Positions 52,998 to 64,000 of a stretch of DNA of 64,000 bases are shown here, in pieces (position 1 is the stretch's first letter; each line of letters starts with the position of its first letter). A model generated the notes under the pieces. It did no database searches. It had not been told where the DNA came from and saw nothing but the letters and a program-made list of their open reading frames with translations. The DNA comes from Sisyra terminalis. Lineage: Eukaryota > Arthropoda > Insecta > Neuroptera > Sisyridae. Where the stretch lies: NCBI GenBank assembly GCA_958496175.1, contig OY292275.1, positions 7,316,001 to 7,380,000 of the forward strand, written 5' to 3'. Both the position numbers and the translations under genes were made by a program.

Positions 52998-53815
52998 TTT
53001 TTAATTGTCTACCTGAAAGGGCTCTAATTTCATATGCGGATGATACAAATATACGCTGCTCGGGCAGTACTTACTTGGGCTAAAGTCAATCTTATTTTAA
53101 CTCGATGGTTAATCAAAATTAATTTTTGGTTAAGAGAAAATCAGTTGTCCCTCAACATAGATAAGTCTACGTATATTACGTTTGGTAGTTACATTGATAG
53201 CATTCCTGATAATTTCCACATTAAAATAAATAATGTTGAGCTTAAAAGAGTAGATAATTGTACGTATCTGGGACTAATTTTCGATGCGCACATGGAATGG
53301 AACTCACATGTCTATGAATTAACCAAAAAAATAAGGTACTTTTCATTCTTATTCTTTAAATTTAGCAAATGTTTATATATATACCCTTGGTATTAAAAAC
53401 TATTTATTATGGATTATTTGAAAGCACAATCAACTATGGCATAATTGCATGGGGTGGGCCATATGAAAATAGTGTCAGGCCATTGACTACTATCCAAAAT
53501 CGCTTTATTAATTATTTCATTTCACGTAGTATTGTTGATATACTCCTTGGTATCAGGGAATAATTTACAATAAATGCTTTAACATACTACTATAGTGAGT
53601 ATAAAGAACAATATAATAATAAGTGTACACAAACTAGATGTAATTTATTAACGCTGCCAAAAACTAAGAAAACTATCAGCACTAAGAATCTATATCTTAT
53701 TGCAATAAAATTTTTTAATAAGTTACTCAACCATCTTAAAACACTTAATTTTAAGCAAAAGCAATTGGGGAAAATATTAATAAGCACAATGGGTACCTTT
53801 AGTGACTAGTCCTTG
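52998..53815 (+). pseudogene. Reverse transcriptase C-terminal part, frameshifted
   Basis: The YADD catalytic motif is in one frame (53028-53060). The following palm/thumb part is in another: INFWLRENQLSLNIDKS, then YLGLIFDAHMEWNSHV. The last part, again shifted, has YGIIAWGG and IQNRFIN, typical of the domain after the reverse transcriptase in Jockey/CR1 elements. At least two frameshifts and a stop make it dead. Confidence 0.75.
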
Positions 53816-53972
53816 ACATAATTTTTAATTTTCAATGAAAATTGTATTTAATTACTTTAATGGTAATTTTGTTTTAACTTTGTAACTTTTAATTTTGTTG
53901 CTCTAATTTAAATATATGCAATTGTACTATGCATCACATTACAATTGTAATATTCCAGTGTTATGTACAGAT

Positions 53973-54796
53973 TAGGGTGTTTTTTTTTTGCGACTATCAT
54001 TTTTTTTTTGCTCTCATGCCGAAATTTTGAGGAAATACTTCAAAAAAAAATCCCTGAAAGTTTGAGCTCTTAATATTAATATTAAGTACTCGCTCACAGC
54101 GTGTGAATATTTTCTATTTAAAATACACATAAACTTTGATTTTTTTTTCCATTTTTATAGCTCAGCGACATTTTATGGTATTGCCTCGCTCAAAGTTAGG
54201 ATTTTTTTACAATTGTATACTCTACAAAAGTGCCTATTTTTAATAAGGAATAAAAAATCAATATTTTGTTAAATTTTACTCAATAACCCCTAAAATTTTA
54301 TGGTAAGAGAAATTCAAGGCTCAATATCTCGAGAAATATCGATCTTAACAATTTGGTTTTCTGAAACTTTTTTGTAGGAAATTAAATTTCCTATAAATTT
54401 GACATTTTACATTTTTTCTGTAGGTCTTGTAATTCATGAGTAACTGAGAGAAAAACGAGAAATCTATGAAAAATCAAGGCTTAGTGACCCGTACTACCTA
54501 GCCCGTGTAAATTAAGATTTTGCCGCAATAGGCACTTTTGTAGAGCATACAATTGTAAAAAAATCCCGACTTTGAGCGAGGCGATACCATAAAATGTCGC
54601 TGAGCTATAAAAATTTAAAAAAAAAAAATCAAAGTTTACGTGTATTTTAAATGGAAAATATTCACACGCTGTGAGCGAGTACTTAATATTAATATTAAGA
54701 GCTCAAACTTTCAGGGAATTTTTTTTGAAGTATTTCCAACAAAATTTCGGCATGGGAGTAAAAAAAAAAAAATGTCCCAGAAAAAAAAACACCCTA
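53973..54796. mobile_element. 824-bp foldback element (TAGGGTG family), perfect 8-bp target duplication
   Basis: Ends TAGGGTG and CACCCTA; arms of about 270 bp are inverted copies through AGTACTCGCTCACAGCGTGT and CTACAAAAGTGCC. The octamer GTACAGAT lies on both sides (53965-53972, 54797-54804). Non-coding. A diverged member of the same family is at 62942-63753. Confidence 0.8.
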
Positions 54797-55039
54797 GTAC
54801 AGATGCTTTGCATCTCTGTAGAATGTATAGTGGAAGTAAAATAAATAAATAAAAAAAATATACGCATAAATATAAGCTACAATAACTTTCAGGTGAATAA
54901 TCAAGTGTAATTGACTATTATGAACGAAGTCGTAGGTATTCGTTATTTCTTTTTTTTTATTATTATTGCAAGAACAATCATATGAGGTAATTTGTCTTAA
55001 GTCTGGCTACGTATTTATTATTAACACAACAATAGAAAT

Positions 55040-55260
55040 TAAATGTCTTTCGATGAATTTGATCTCCCTTGTCGGCTAAATACTACAGCTGGAGAGCTGG
55101 TGATATTAATGCCCGCATAGACCAGAAACCCTAAGCTGTTCATTCGAGCGACAATACAAAGTCGCGTGTGAAACAATGCCTCGCATTGTTTATAATAAAC
55201 TTAAATATGAGAAAAAGTTGATATGCTTTCAACCCACAAACGATACTCGACTGACATTAC
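55040..55260 (+). pseudogene. LINE endonuclease fragment
   Basis: Around 55090-55130 the frame reads GRAGDINARIDQKP, the GD(F/I)NARI motif of apurinic-type endonucleases in non-LTR retrotransposons, followed by a stop. The rest is decayed. Belongs to another LINE copy or to the 5' part of one. Confidence 0.55.
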
Positions 55261-55509
55261 CATGATCTATAACTGAGGCCATGACTTGTTAAAAGTGTAT
55301 CAAGCCCCCAACAATGTGGAAAAGAAAAGCTGGAAAATGATCAGCGTACCTCGATGGGCCTTCTTCGCATGGGCCTTCCTTGGCGTACCATACCAGATTA
55401 ACCCGGAGCAGCATCTCTTCGGCGTTCATGGGGCCCAATGTGGCAACCGTGGCTCAAGCCCCCCATCATTTTCTTCTCGTTCAACATTCTCACAGGTCTT
55501 CAGGTGAAT

Positions 55510-56969
55510 TGGTTTAGTTAACTGTTGACCGCCGGTTCGACGTCGTCACGACTGATTTACGCGCGCGGTTTATTTCATTTCTCAGTTGTTCTGAAGAAAA
55601 CAAGAAGATTTTTCAATGAAAATACAAATACCAAGTGAAAATATCAAGAAAAAAATATTCTTTTAGTGATTGTTGAGCGTGAAAAGTGCAACAATTAGTG
55701 CTACGATAAGAGAAACTGATTGTTTTGAAGAAAATTTTTTTGGTGAATTTTCTTTTGGGAAAAATTACAAAAGCTTTTGGTGAGATTTGTGTGTTTTTCT
55801 TTTTAAATATGAGTTTTTAAGTGTGAAGAAAAAGGGTTGTTTTTTTTTGGGGAGATTTGATTTTTTTTTTTAAAGGGGGAAATTGTGGGTTATTTATAAA
55901 ATGTTTTAATGTTTGTTGTAACAATAATTTGAAATATTATTATGAATTTTAGTTGGGTTTGTGGTGGCTCCCCGGAGATCTTGTCTTGAGGATCAACAGC
56001 AGCAGCGACAGAACAGCAACAGCAGCAGCCATATTGCATACCAAGTAGAGTGAGTGCGAGAGTGGCGTGCAGTAAATGGTGGTTGTGGAACGAAGATCGA
56101 GCGCTTTTCTGCTCCTCCTGAGACCGGACAGGTTTATTGTCTGTGGGGTACGGGACAGGTAGAGGAATGTTAGTTGTCGCCGCGTTCTGATCCATCGTCG
56201 ACCGTTCAAGAATACCATCTTCTTTGGCTTGCTTTAATCGCACACTGCTGCTGCTGCTGCTGCTGGTGGTCGGTGGTGGTGGAACTACAAGTGGATGGAC
56301 AGTGTCAAGTTCTCTAGCGCCGATTTCAATTCCGGGAAATCGACCGAATTGTTCCTTGGGGAATTCTTCGATTGTCGTCCCAAGTCTTCAGCAGTGCTCA
56401 GGAGAAGGTTAAGGCTGCACTGGCGATTGTAATCAGTGAAAAGTGCGTGGTCAATCGCTGCCAGAGTGTACGTTCGTGCGTGTTTGTGGTGGTTTCTTCT
56501 TCGTGTTTTCTTCATGGCCTGTTTCTATATGTTGGTATATACGTGAACACGCGCGTTAGTGAATGTGTATAGATCTATCAAATGGTTCTCTCTTGTACAA
56601 AGTAACATTATACGGCAATACACAAATACATACACACATTGACAAGACATCGTCTGGCTCTGGGTCATCGACCACTCTCTTCTTATGTATGGACCATCAT
56701 CATCATCTTCATCTACTTCACAAATCTCTACGTTGTGCACATTTAATCATACATTTGTCATTTTCGAATTAAAAAAATAAAATAATAATGTCAAATGATT
56801 CGGGTACCCAGTGAATGTCTAAATCGAGCATGAATTCTCGTAAATTCAAAAAACTAAAAATTTAAATACCATGCGGTATACGTGGGGTTGTAGGGATTTC
56901 TTTTCGAAATAGTCCACTTCCGACCTACGGTCTCCGAAATTCTCGACTTGCTGTTATGATGATAATGTG
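55510..56969 (+). promoter_or_regulatory. Upstream region and probable 5' leader of dachsous
   Basis: From about 55540 the sequence becomes richer in G and C, with short triplet runs: CAG units near 55996-56030, CTG units at 56245-56267 and CATCAT units near 56697. These are common in long insect leaders. Several ATGs precede the chosen start, including one at 56956, so the leader has upstream open frames if it is unspliced. No TATA box or start site can be fixed. Confidence 0.45.
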
Positions 56970-59900
56970 ATGTGGGGTAATTTTCTATCGATCATGAGGC
57001 GTGGGGGGTGGTTGCAATCGGTGAACGTTTGCCTTTTGATCGTAGTGTTTTTAGTGGGCGATTCGCGAGGATATAAGCGATCATCGCTCACCGATCCCAG
57101 CGTGACAACCCAAATGCAATCACGTGCAGTTGACACCCGAATCCAGCTAGAAGTACTCGAAGGGCAGCCGAAAGGCACAAGTGTCGGTTTCATACCAACC
57201 AAATCTGGGTTTACGTACCGCTTCAATGAACCACCCGGACAATTTGTGCTCGACCCAAACACGGGTGAGATCCGCACCAGCACCGTACTAGATCGCGAGG
57301 GGATGCGAAACGACCGGTATGATCTAGTAGTCCTATCTAGTCAACCGACCTATCCAATCGAAGTACGGATTGTCGTCAAAGACGTCAACGACAATCCGCC
57401 AGAATTCCCTGAAAAATCCATAGCGATTTCTTTCTCCGAAAGTGCCGCGGCCGGCACGAGACTTCTTCTCGATGCCGCCAGCGACAAAGATCTCGGAGTC
57501 AATGGCGTTTCGGACGAATACAAAATAGTCGATGGCAACAAAGATGAAAAATTTCGACTAATCGTCACACCCAATCCAACTGGAGAAGGCTCCTATCTCC
57601 ATCTGGAAACCACCGGAAAACTCGATCGCGAATCTCAAGGATTTTATATTTTGAATATTTCGGCACGAGATGGAGGCACGCCTCCCAAATACGGTTATCT
57701 CCAAGTAAATGTTACAATCTTAGACGTGAATGATAATCCTCCAATTTTCGATCACAGCGATTATATTGTCTCGCTTAATGAAAGTGTACCACCTGGAACA
57801 CCTGTGCTACAAGTGATGGCTACCGATAATGATTTGGGTGATAACTCCAAAATAACATACTACCTAGCCGATACTGAACGCCAATTTACTGTCGATCCGG
57901 ATACCGGTGTGATTTCAACGACAGAAATCCTCGAATGTCCTCAACAAAATTGTCAACAAACGATCAAATCAACTACCAGTTGTTCAAAAAGTTGTGTTTT
58001 CACTGTATTTGCCAGAGATCATGGGTCACCGCGTCAAGATGGCCGAACATATGTTACAGTAAATTTAGTCGATGCAAATGATCACGATCCTGTGATTGGT
58101 TTTCGATATTTTCCTGCCACTGCTCTTTTTGCCACCGTTGATGAAAACGCAGGAAATGGATCAGTGGTTGCAGCCGTTTCAGTTGTGGATGTTGATGAGG
58201 GACTTAACGGTGAAACAAGTGTTCAAATTACTGCCGGAAATGAATTAAATCATTTTCGATTAGATTCCAAACCAAACTTTGATATAGTTCGAGTCAATGG
58301 CGTTTTGGATCGAGAAGAAATCAGCAAATATAATTTAACAGTAGTGGCAACCGATAAAGGGATACCGGCTCGAACAGCCACTGCCTTTTTAATCATTCAA
58401 GTAAACGACGTGAACGATCATGAGCCCGTCTTCGAAAAAAGCGAATATTCAACAATTCTCAGCGAATTAACTCCGCCTGGCACCTACGTCGCTAGCATCA
58501 CAGCCACCGATGAAGACACGGGCGTCAATGCCCAAATTTACTACGCATTTTTATCAGGAAACGATCATAATTGGTTTGTTATGGACCCAAATTCTGGCTT
58601 GATAACCACACAAGCATTGCTCGACCGTGAAATTCAAGGCACGGTTGAGTTACGCATTTCGGCACGGGATGGTGGTCCCAACCCTAAATGGGCGTACACA
58701 CAATTAAAAATCACAATTTTAGATGAGAATGATGAAGCGCCGAAATTTTCGCAAGAAAAGATCTACATAAATTTAACGGAAAGCACGCCACCGGATACGC
58801 TAGTGGCGATGTTAACGGCCACAGATCACGACCAGGGAACCAACGGGAGTGTATCGTACAGTTTACAGTTGGGAGTAAATCAACGCTATCCGGACACATT
58901 TCGTCTGGATACCCTCACAGGACAATTAACCACGCGAAAAGAATTAGATCGGGAAACAATTTCCGACTATGAAATCCAAGTGATTGCCAAAGATCAAGGC
59001 GCGCCTCCACAATCATCGACCGCTACTGTTTATCTAAAAGTTTTGGATATCAATGATAACATTCCTGAATTTTATCCTCAACGATACTTTGTCGCATTGA
59101 AAGATAATATCCCACCAAACACTTCCATCTTGAAAGTATCGGCGTTTGATTTGGACGAGGGGAAATATGCAAAAATCCGATACAACATGGAAGGAGGATC
59201 TGATGGCCTGTTTGTCGTTGATGAGGTAACCGGAGACGTTTTATTACGTGGCAATTTATCATCGTTCCAAAAGCCTTTGTACAAATTGAAAATTTCTGTA
59301 ACCGATCATGGAGACAAACGAGCGGCAAACGACGCCCTCGTCGAAGTGATTCGTGAGCCGTTTATGGAACGCATCGAATTCGATAACTCCGGCGAGTACG
59401 AGTTCCAAATTGTCGAAGATCACGCAATGAAAACGCCACAAATTGGGCGTGAAGTTGGCCAAGTCAAAATACGAAATGTGCTCGAAAACGTTCATTATGG
59501 CATTGTTTATGGTGATCCGAAACATAATTTTCATATTAACGAACAAACCGGATTGATAACGACGGCGAATGTTATCGATCGCGAACAGACAATCGTTTAT
59601 AATTTACGGGTGATCGTTCGCGCTGGATTGGCGTTTGGTGAGACGATCGTCAATGTGGTGGTGCAGGATTTGAATGATAATTCGCCGATGTTCACTCGGG
59701 AAAAAGATGAGATTTCGTTGCCGGAGAACGGTGCCGTTGGCCAGGAAGTGTTCTTGGGACGGGCACGGGATCGTGACGCTGGTGTCAACAGTCGCCTGTC
59801 GTACTTTTTGTCGTACAATCCTGACGAACAGTTTCGAGTGTCGGAGGCGACCGGTGTGATTTATTTGCACAAACCAATACGATCCGAGCCCGGAACTATT

Positions 59901-62234
59901 CTATCGGTCGAAGTGACAGCGACCGACAGTGGCGACGTGCCGTTATCGTCCAAACACTCCATCATTATCACAATCGAAGACGTTAACGATCACACACCCG
60001 TCTTTGATCACACGTCCTATGAGACATCATTGCTAGAATCAACGGCAGTCAACACCCGCTTCTTTATCTTAGCCGCTTCGGACGCCGATCTAGGCGCAAA
60101 CGGACAAATCTCCTTCTCGATCATCGAAGGAAACGCCGAAGGAAAATTCGGTATTTTTCCGGATGGTTATCTCTACGTGAAAAATCCTCTGGATCGGGAA
60201 GAAAAAGATTACTACGCGCTAACAATTATGGCCTACGACCACGGAAATCCGGTCCGGTCTTCCGTCGTACCAGTCGTTATTCATGTGATCGACGAAAACG
60301 ATAACGCACCTCAATTTGTCAACTCAACGTTTACGTTTAACATTCGCGAAAACGAACCAATCGATACGTTCGTAGGCAAATTAGTGGCAACCGATCGGGA
60401 TATTGGTCGCAACGCTGAATTGATCTTCTCCATGCCAACCACTCAATCAAATTTCGCTATAGATCATCGCAATGGTTTCATTCGAACCATGCAAGTTTTC
60501 GATCGTGAGGAACTAATGCGTACGACTGGACAAAGTTTCATAACGCTCGAGGCGTTCGTTTCGGACAATGGAAAACCACGACATAAAGATAAAGTTAAGG
60601 TCAAAGTTTTTGTTACGGATATCAATGATAATCCACCGACATTCTTGCGCACACCATATAAAGTTCAAATCTCGGAAGGAATGTCCGTAGGATCGCAGTT
60701 TATTCGAATGTATACGACCGACTCGGATGAAGGATTGAACGGGGATGTTTTCTATTCCCTGGCCGAAGGCAACGAAGATAATCGTTTTACAATCGATGAA
60801 GCCACTGGTCAAATTACAGTAGCGCGAGCTTTAGATCGCGAAACTGTTTCCAATTATCATTTGACAGTGGTAGCTTACGATGCCGGTTTAACCACCCGGT
60901 TAAGTTCTTCGACCGTTGTAAGCGTTGCAATTTTAGATGAAAACGACAACGCACCGGAATTTACGCACACCAAATCCCACATTTCGATTTTAGAAACAAC
61001 CAAAATTAACACCGAATTAGTGCAATTTCAAGCGTATGATGCCGACTTGGGAATTAATAGTGAAATCACGTATTCGATCACGGCAGGAAATCGTAGAGAT
61101 ACATTCCATATAGATCCCATAACGGGCACACTCTATTTACATAAAGCGTTAGATTACGAAGATCTAACAATGTATCAATTGAATATTACAGCCGCGGATG
61201 GTGGTAACCCGCGATTATTTTCGACGATATCGTTTTCGGTGCAGGTTAATGATGCAAACGATAATTCACCATCGTTTCCGAGTACGGCTATCGTGCGGCA
61301 AATTCGTGAAGGCATTCCCGTTCATACGCCAATCGTGACGATAACAGCCGAGGATCCCGACTCGGGCATTAATGGCAAAGTTACCTACGAGATTTCGCAT
61401 CAGGAGCCGCTGGATGAAAAACGCCACTTTTATATAAATAAAACCACGGGCGTGATCCATACTCTACTGCCTATCGATCGTGAGGCGATCGATACTTTCC
61501 GACTGACCGTAACGACCACGGATCAAGCGCTACCGGAAAGTGAGCGCTTATCAGCCTCGAAACTCGTAACGGTCATCGTGGAGGACATCAACGATAATGC
61601 TCCGAATTTTGTGTCGATGAACGCTGCCATTCTACCATCCCGAAATTTCCAAATGTCCAACGTAAATCGAGGCAATGGCGGCGCGTTTATTATGAATGTG
61701 GTAGCTCGTGATTTGGATTCCAGCACCAACGGATTGGTGACGTACGAATTGGTTAGTGGAAATATGGATCTGTTTTCGTTGCATCGCAGTACGGGTGTGC
61801 TAAGTTTACGTAAACCCATCGAAAAGCCTGAAGCCCGTTATCAGTTGGCCGTTAAGGCGACTGATGAGGCCGTGCAAAGTGAACGGCGCTCGACTGATGC
61901 GTACATAACTCTAATTGTGGCCGGGGGGCATAGTCGCGGTCCGGTTTTCCAAAACGACGCCATTTCCAGTAGCGTCGCCGAAAACGAACCGCCTGGTACC
62001 AGTATTGTGAATGTGATTGCTCGGGTGGATGGTGAGGACGCCCCAATTGAATATTATGTGACAAATGTGACGAGTGCCACCGGAAAACAAATGGATAGAC
62101 TTTTTGATATTGATACGAAATCAGGTGTGCTTTCGACGGCGGAAATTCTTGATCGAGAAGCCGGAGTTGATATTTATCATGTCGAAGTAATCGCCATAAT
62201 CGTTGGAGGTCCGCCACGCACATCTATCACTAAG
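56970..62234 (+). CDS. ds: Dachsous, giant protocadherin, first coding exon (N-terminal 1,755 residues)
   Basis: One intronless exon of 5,265 nt, ending AAG/GTAAGT in phase 0. The ATG at 56970 (MWGNFLS) is preferred; the GTG one codon upstream is not a start. A hydrophobic stretch (residues 15-30, LQSVNVCLLIVVFLVG) is the signal peptide. Then come 15 complete cadherin repeats and part of a sixteenth, recognised by DxNDNxP linkers (DVNDNPPEF, DVNDNPPIF, DANDHDPV, DVNDHEPVF and so on) and LDRE motifs. The linkers after repeats 7 and 15 lack the calcium-binding DxND string. The N-terminal order, including FIPTKSGFTYRFNEPP and LSSQPTYPIEVRIVV, matches fly Dachsous. Known role: ligand of Fat at cell-cell contacts, phosphorylated by Four-jointed, controlling planar polarity and Hippo signalling. 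The remaining repeats, membrane segment and cytoplasmic tail lie beyond the window. Confidence 0.95.
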
Positions 62235-62339
62235 GTAAGTTTTGATTCACCTTTTTCTTCGTGCCACCGATATTTCTAAAGTCATTTAGTCGCATATGTG
62301 CCACCCAATGTAACCAATTTAAATATATTTAACTAAAAA

Positions 62340-64000
62340 CTTAATGTCTCGTCTGATCTTGACTATATTGTACATAATGAAGAGATTATCTCTGATAATA
62401 ATGCTATCGCTGATGAATTTGCCACATTTTTTAGCAACATTGGCGCTGATCTAGCTAAGAAAATAGTATACGAACTCGTAAACATAGCAAAAAATGTTAA
62501 GTAAAACCCAAATAGTATTTTTTTTGCGCCCACAGATTGGTTTGAAATTGAATATTAATAGCTGAAATGAAAATTAAATCAGGTGGTGTAGATGGTATTG
62601 GCATACAAGTTTTGAAACTTATTGCTACAGATATTAGTACTCCCTTAGAGTATATTTTTCACAAATGTATTAACAGTGTTATTTGGCCTACTGCTTTGAA
62701 AAAAGCGTATATAATACCTAAGAATAAATTTTGAGATAAACATTTAACTACAAACTACAGACCTATCTCGCTCATTTCTAACTCAGCTAACATTTTTGAG
62801 AATGTTATCTACAGTAGACTGTAGATAACTGTAGACTATGATTTTTGAGAAAAAAATAAATTAATTTCTGATCTTCAATTTGGTTTCGTTAAAAACGGAG
62901 GCACTAGAGAAGCTTTTGCAACTACTTCGAAATATATATATTAGGGTGATTTTCTTTTACTTTTTTTGGTCCCATCGTGAAATTTTATTGGAAATACTAA
63001 AAAAAAAATCCCTTAAAGTTTGAGCCCTTAATATTAATTTTAAGTCCTCGACCAAGTTGTGTAAAGATTTCCCATTGAAAATACACGGAAACTCTGATTT
63101 TTTATTTTTAAATTTTTATATCTCAGCGGCATTTCATGGAATCGTTTTTACCGAAGATGGTTTTTTCTCCGAATTAAACGCTCTACAAAAGTGCCCATTG
63201 CGACAAAGTCGTAACTCACACCGGTGAGGTAGTATGGGCCACTGAACCTGATGTTTTCATAAAATTCGCGTTTTTTTTGCATTTATCTCGTAAATAACAA
63301 GAGCTACGGAAAAATTATAAATGAAAAACTTGTAGAGAATTTGATTTTCTACAAAAAAGGTCCTGTAGATCAAATCGCTAAGATCAATATTAAACGAGAT
63401 ATTAAGCCTTGAATTGATTTTTCTGTGAAATTTTTACCGATCATTGATTTAAAGTTTAAATTTAATTTAATTGACTTTGTCGCAATGGACACTTTTGTTG
63501 AGCGTTTAATTCTGAGAAAAAACCATCTTCGGTAAAAGCGATCCCATAAAATGCCGCTGAGATATAGAAATTTAAAAATAAAAAATCAGAGTTTCCGTGT
63601 ATTTTCAATGGGAAATCTTTACACGTCTTGGTCGAGGACTTAAAATTAATATTAAGGGCTCAAACGTCCAGGGATTTTTTTTTTGGTATTTCCAACAAAA
63701 TTTCACGATTGGACCAAAAAAAGTCAAAAAAAGTTGAAAAAAAAATCACTCTAATATACATGATAATATCGATAAAAATAAACCTGCGGTTTTAGTTTTT
63801 CTAGACAGAGCAAAGGCTTTCGACACCGTGAATCACAAAATTTTAATAGATAAACTTTGGAGACGTGGTATTAGAGGTATCCCTCATAAACTACTTGAGA
63901 ACTATTTAACTACTATTTAACTTATTATAAACAACGTGTTATTATCAATAATAATATTAGTAAGACTAATACTGTTAAAGTAGGTGTTCCTCAAGGGACA
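62340..64000 (+). pseudogene. LINE (CR1/Jockey-like) reverse transcriptase, broken, continues past the window
   Basis: In order: IADEFATFFSNIGADLAKKI (segment before the RT), SGGVDGIGIQVLKL (RT motif 1 area), TTNYRPISLISNSANIFENV, LQFGFVKNGGTREAF, then after the foldback insertion FLDRAKAFDTVNHKIL (first catalytic aspartate), and VGVPQG at the window edge. In-frame stops (about 62502, 62733, 62823) and a small duplication near 63905 show that it is dead. Sense strand equals that of dachsous. Confidence 0.8.
62942..63753. mobile_element. 812-bp foldback element (TAGGGTG family) inside the LINE
   Basis: Ends TAGGGTGATTTT and AAATCACTCTA, with long inverted arms sharing CTACAAAAGTGCC and TTTGAGCCCTTAATATTAAT with the element at 53973. 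Flanking octamers ATATATAT and ATATACAT match at 7 of 8. Removal of the element and one octamer would put the LINE frame back in phase. Confidence 0.75.

Larger units (their letters stand above)
52985..54855 (+). mobile_element. 5'-truncated LINE (CR1/Jockey-like), 3' half, with nested foldback element
   Basis: The insert starts within the reverse-transcriptase palm (SYADDTNIRC) and ends with a 3' tail AAATAAATAAATAAAAAAAA at about 54855, as expected for target-primed insertion. The 3' UTR is interrupted by the foldback element 53973-54796. Confidence 0.75.
52622..55035. repeat. Duplicated segment, copy 2 (split by a LINE)
   Basis: The second copy of 51248-52356. It keeps the undisturbed site where copy 1 has its Tc1-like element, and is itself broken at about 52970 by the LINE that ends at about 54855. 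Confidence 0.65.
62235..64000. other. dachsous intron (start), occupied by a LINE
   Basis: The intron begins at GTAAGT (62235). The apparent reading through to 62279 is only intron translation. From about 62340 to the window end it holds the interrupted LINE. Confidence 0.85.

Noticed and set aside
55286..55507. 73-codon frame upstream of dachsous
   Set aside because: No family match; it lies between LINE debris and the dachsous leader.
55890..56515. Overlapping frames with Leu or Ser runs in the dachsous leader
   Set aside because: Produced by CAG/CTG triplet runs; both strands are open for the same reason.
56967..56969. Start of dachsous at 56967
   Set aside because: The codon is GTG. 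The first in-frame ATG is 56970.
62235..62279. Extension of the dachsous frame to the stop at 62279
   Set aside because: A strong GTAAGT donor at 62235 ends the exon and cadherin similarity stops there.

Overview
The window is AT-rich eukaryotic DNA from an insect. Six host protein genes can be read. All contain insect or animal orthologues with GT-AG introns, and several introns are very short (54, 65, 92 and a possible 85 nt), which is common in Diptera. That, together with a dachsous-type cadherin close to the fly protein, makes a dipteran the best guess, but the species is not established.

Layout. 1-3.2 kb: no clear gene, one GC-richer island. 3.3-5.0 kb (minus): DPH7, the diphthamide methylesterase, three exons. 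6.3-6.7 kb (minus): CDK2AP1, head to head with LAMTOR2 (plus, 7.3-7.7 kb, two exons). 9.5-10.2 kb (minus): a KCTD2/5/17 (insomniac) gene, head to head with AGPS (plus, 11.2-26.7 kb, four coding exons), the peroxisomal ether-lipid enzyme, which here ends in the PTS1 tripeptide SKL. AGPS introns 1-3 (7.9, 3.5 and 2.2 kb) are full of transposon debris. 26.7-55.5 kb is a gene-poor, repeat-dominated block. 56.97-62.23 kb (plus): the first coding exon of dachsous (ds), 15 cadherin repeats plus the start of another, with its intron interrupted by a LINE up to the window edge.

Repeats. Three unrelated palindromic elements in AGPS introns (14.5, 20.3 and 22.0 kb) each carry a hammerhead-ribozyme-like core in both arms, and each is flanked by an 11-15 bp direct repeat. 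A fourth hammerhead candidate lies in a hairpin at 52.4 kb, and a decayed one lies in a Penelope-like element with a GIY-YIG domain (28.8-29.95 kb). A 340-bp satellite (17 monomers, 34.2-39.9 kb) shows a 1,040-bp higher-order repeat. A palindrome of about 4.2 kb (41.1-45.4 kb) is studded with TGACGTCA motifs and tRNA-like boxes. At 51.2-55.0 kb a duplicated segment has been split by a Tc1-like element in one copy and by a LINE in the other; that LINE is itself split by a foldback element with an 8-bp target duplication. The same foldback family also interrupts the LINE in the ds intron.

The host genes do not form one pathway. They cover translation-factor modification (DPH7), chromatin/cell cycle (CDK2AP1), lysosomal mTORC1 signalling (LAMTOR2), a Cullin-3 adaptor (KCTD), ether-lipid synthesis (AGPS) and planar polarity/Hippo signalling (ds). 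No single new multi-gene system was found. The most novel material is the set of ribozyme-bearing foldback elements.
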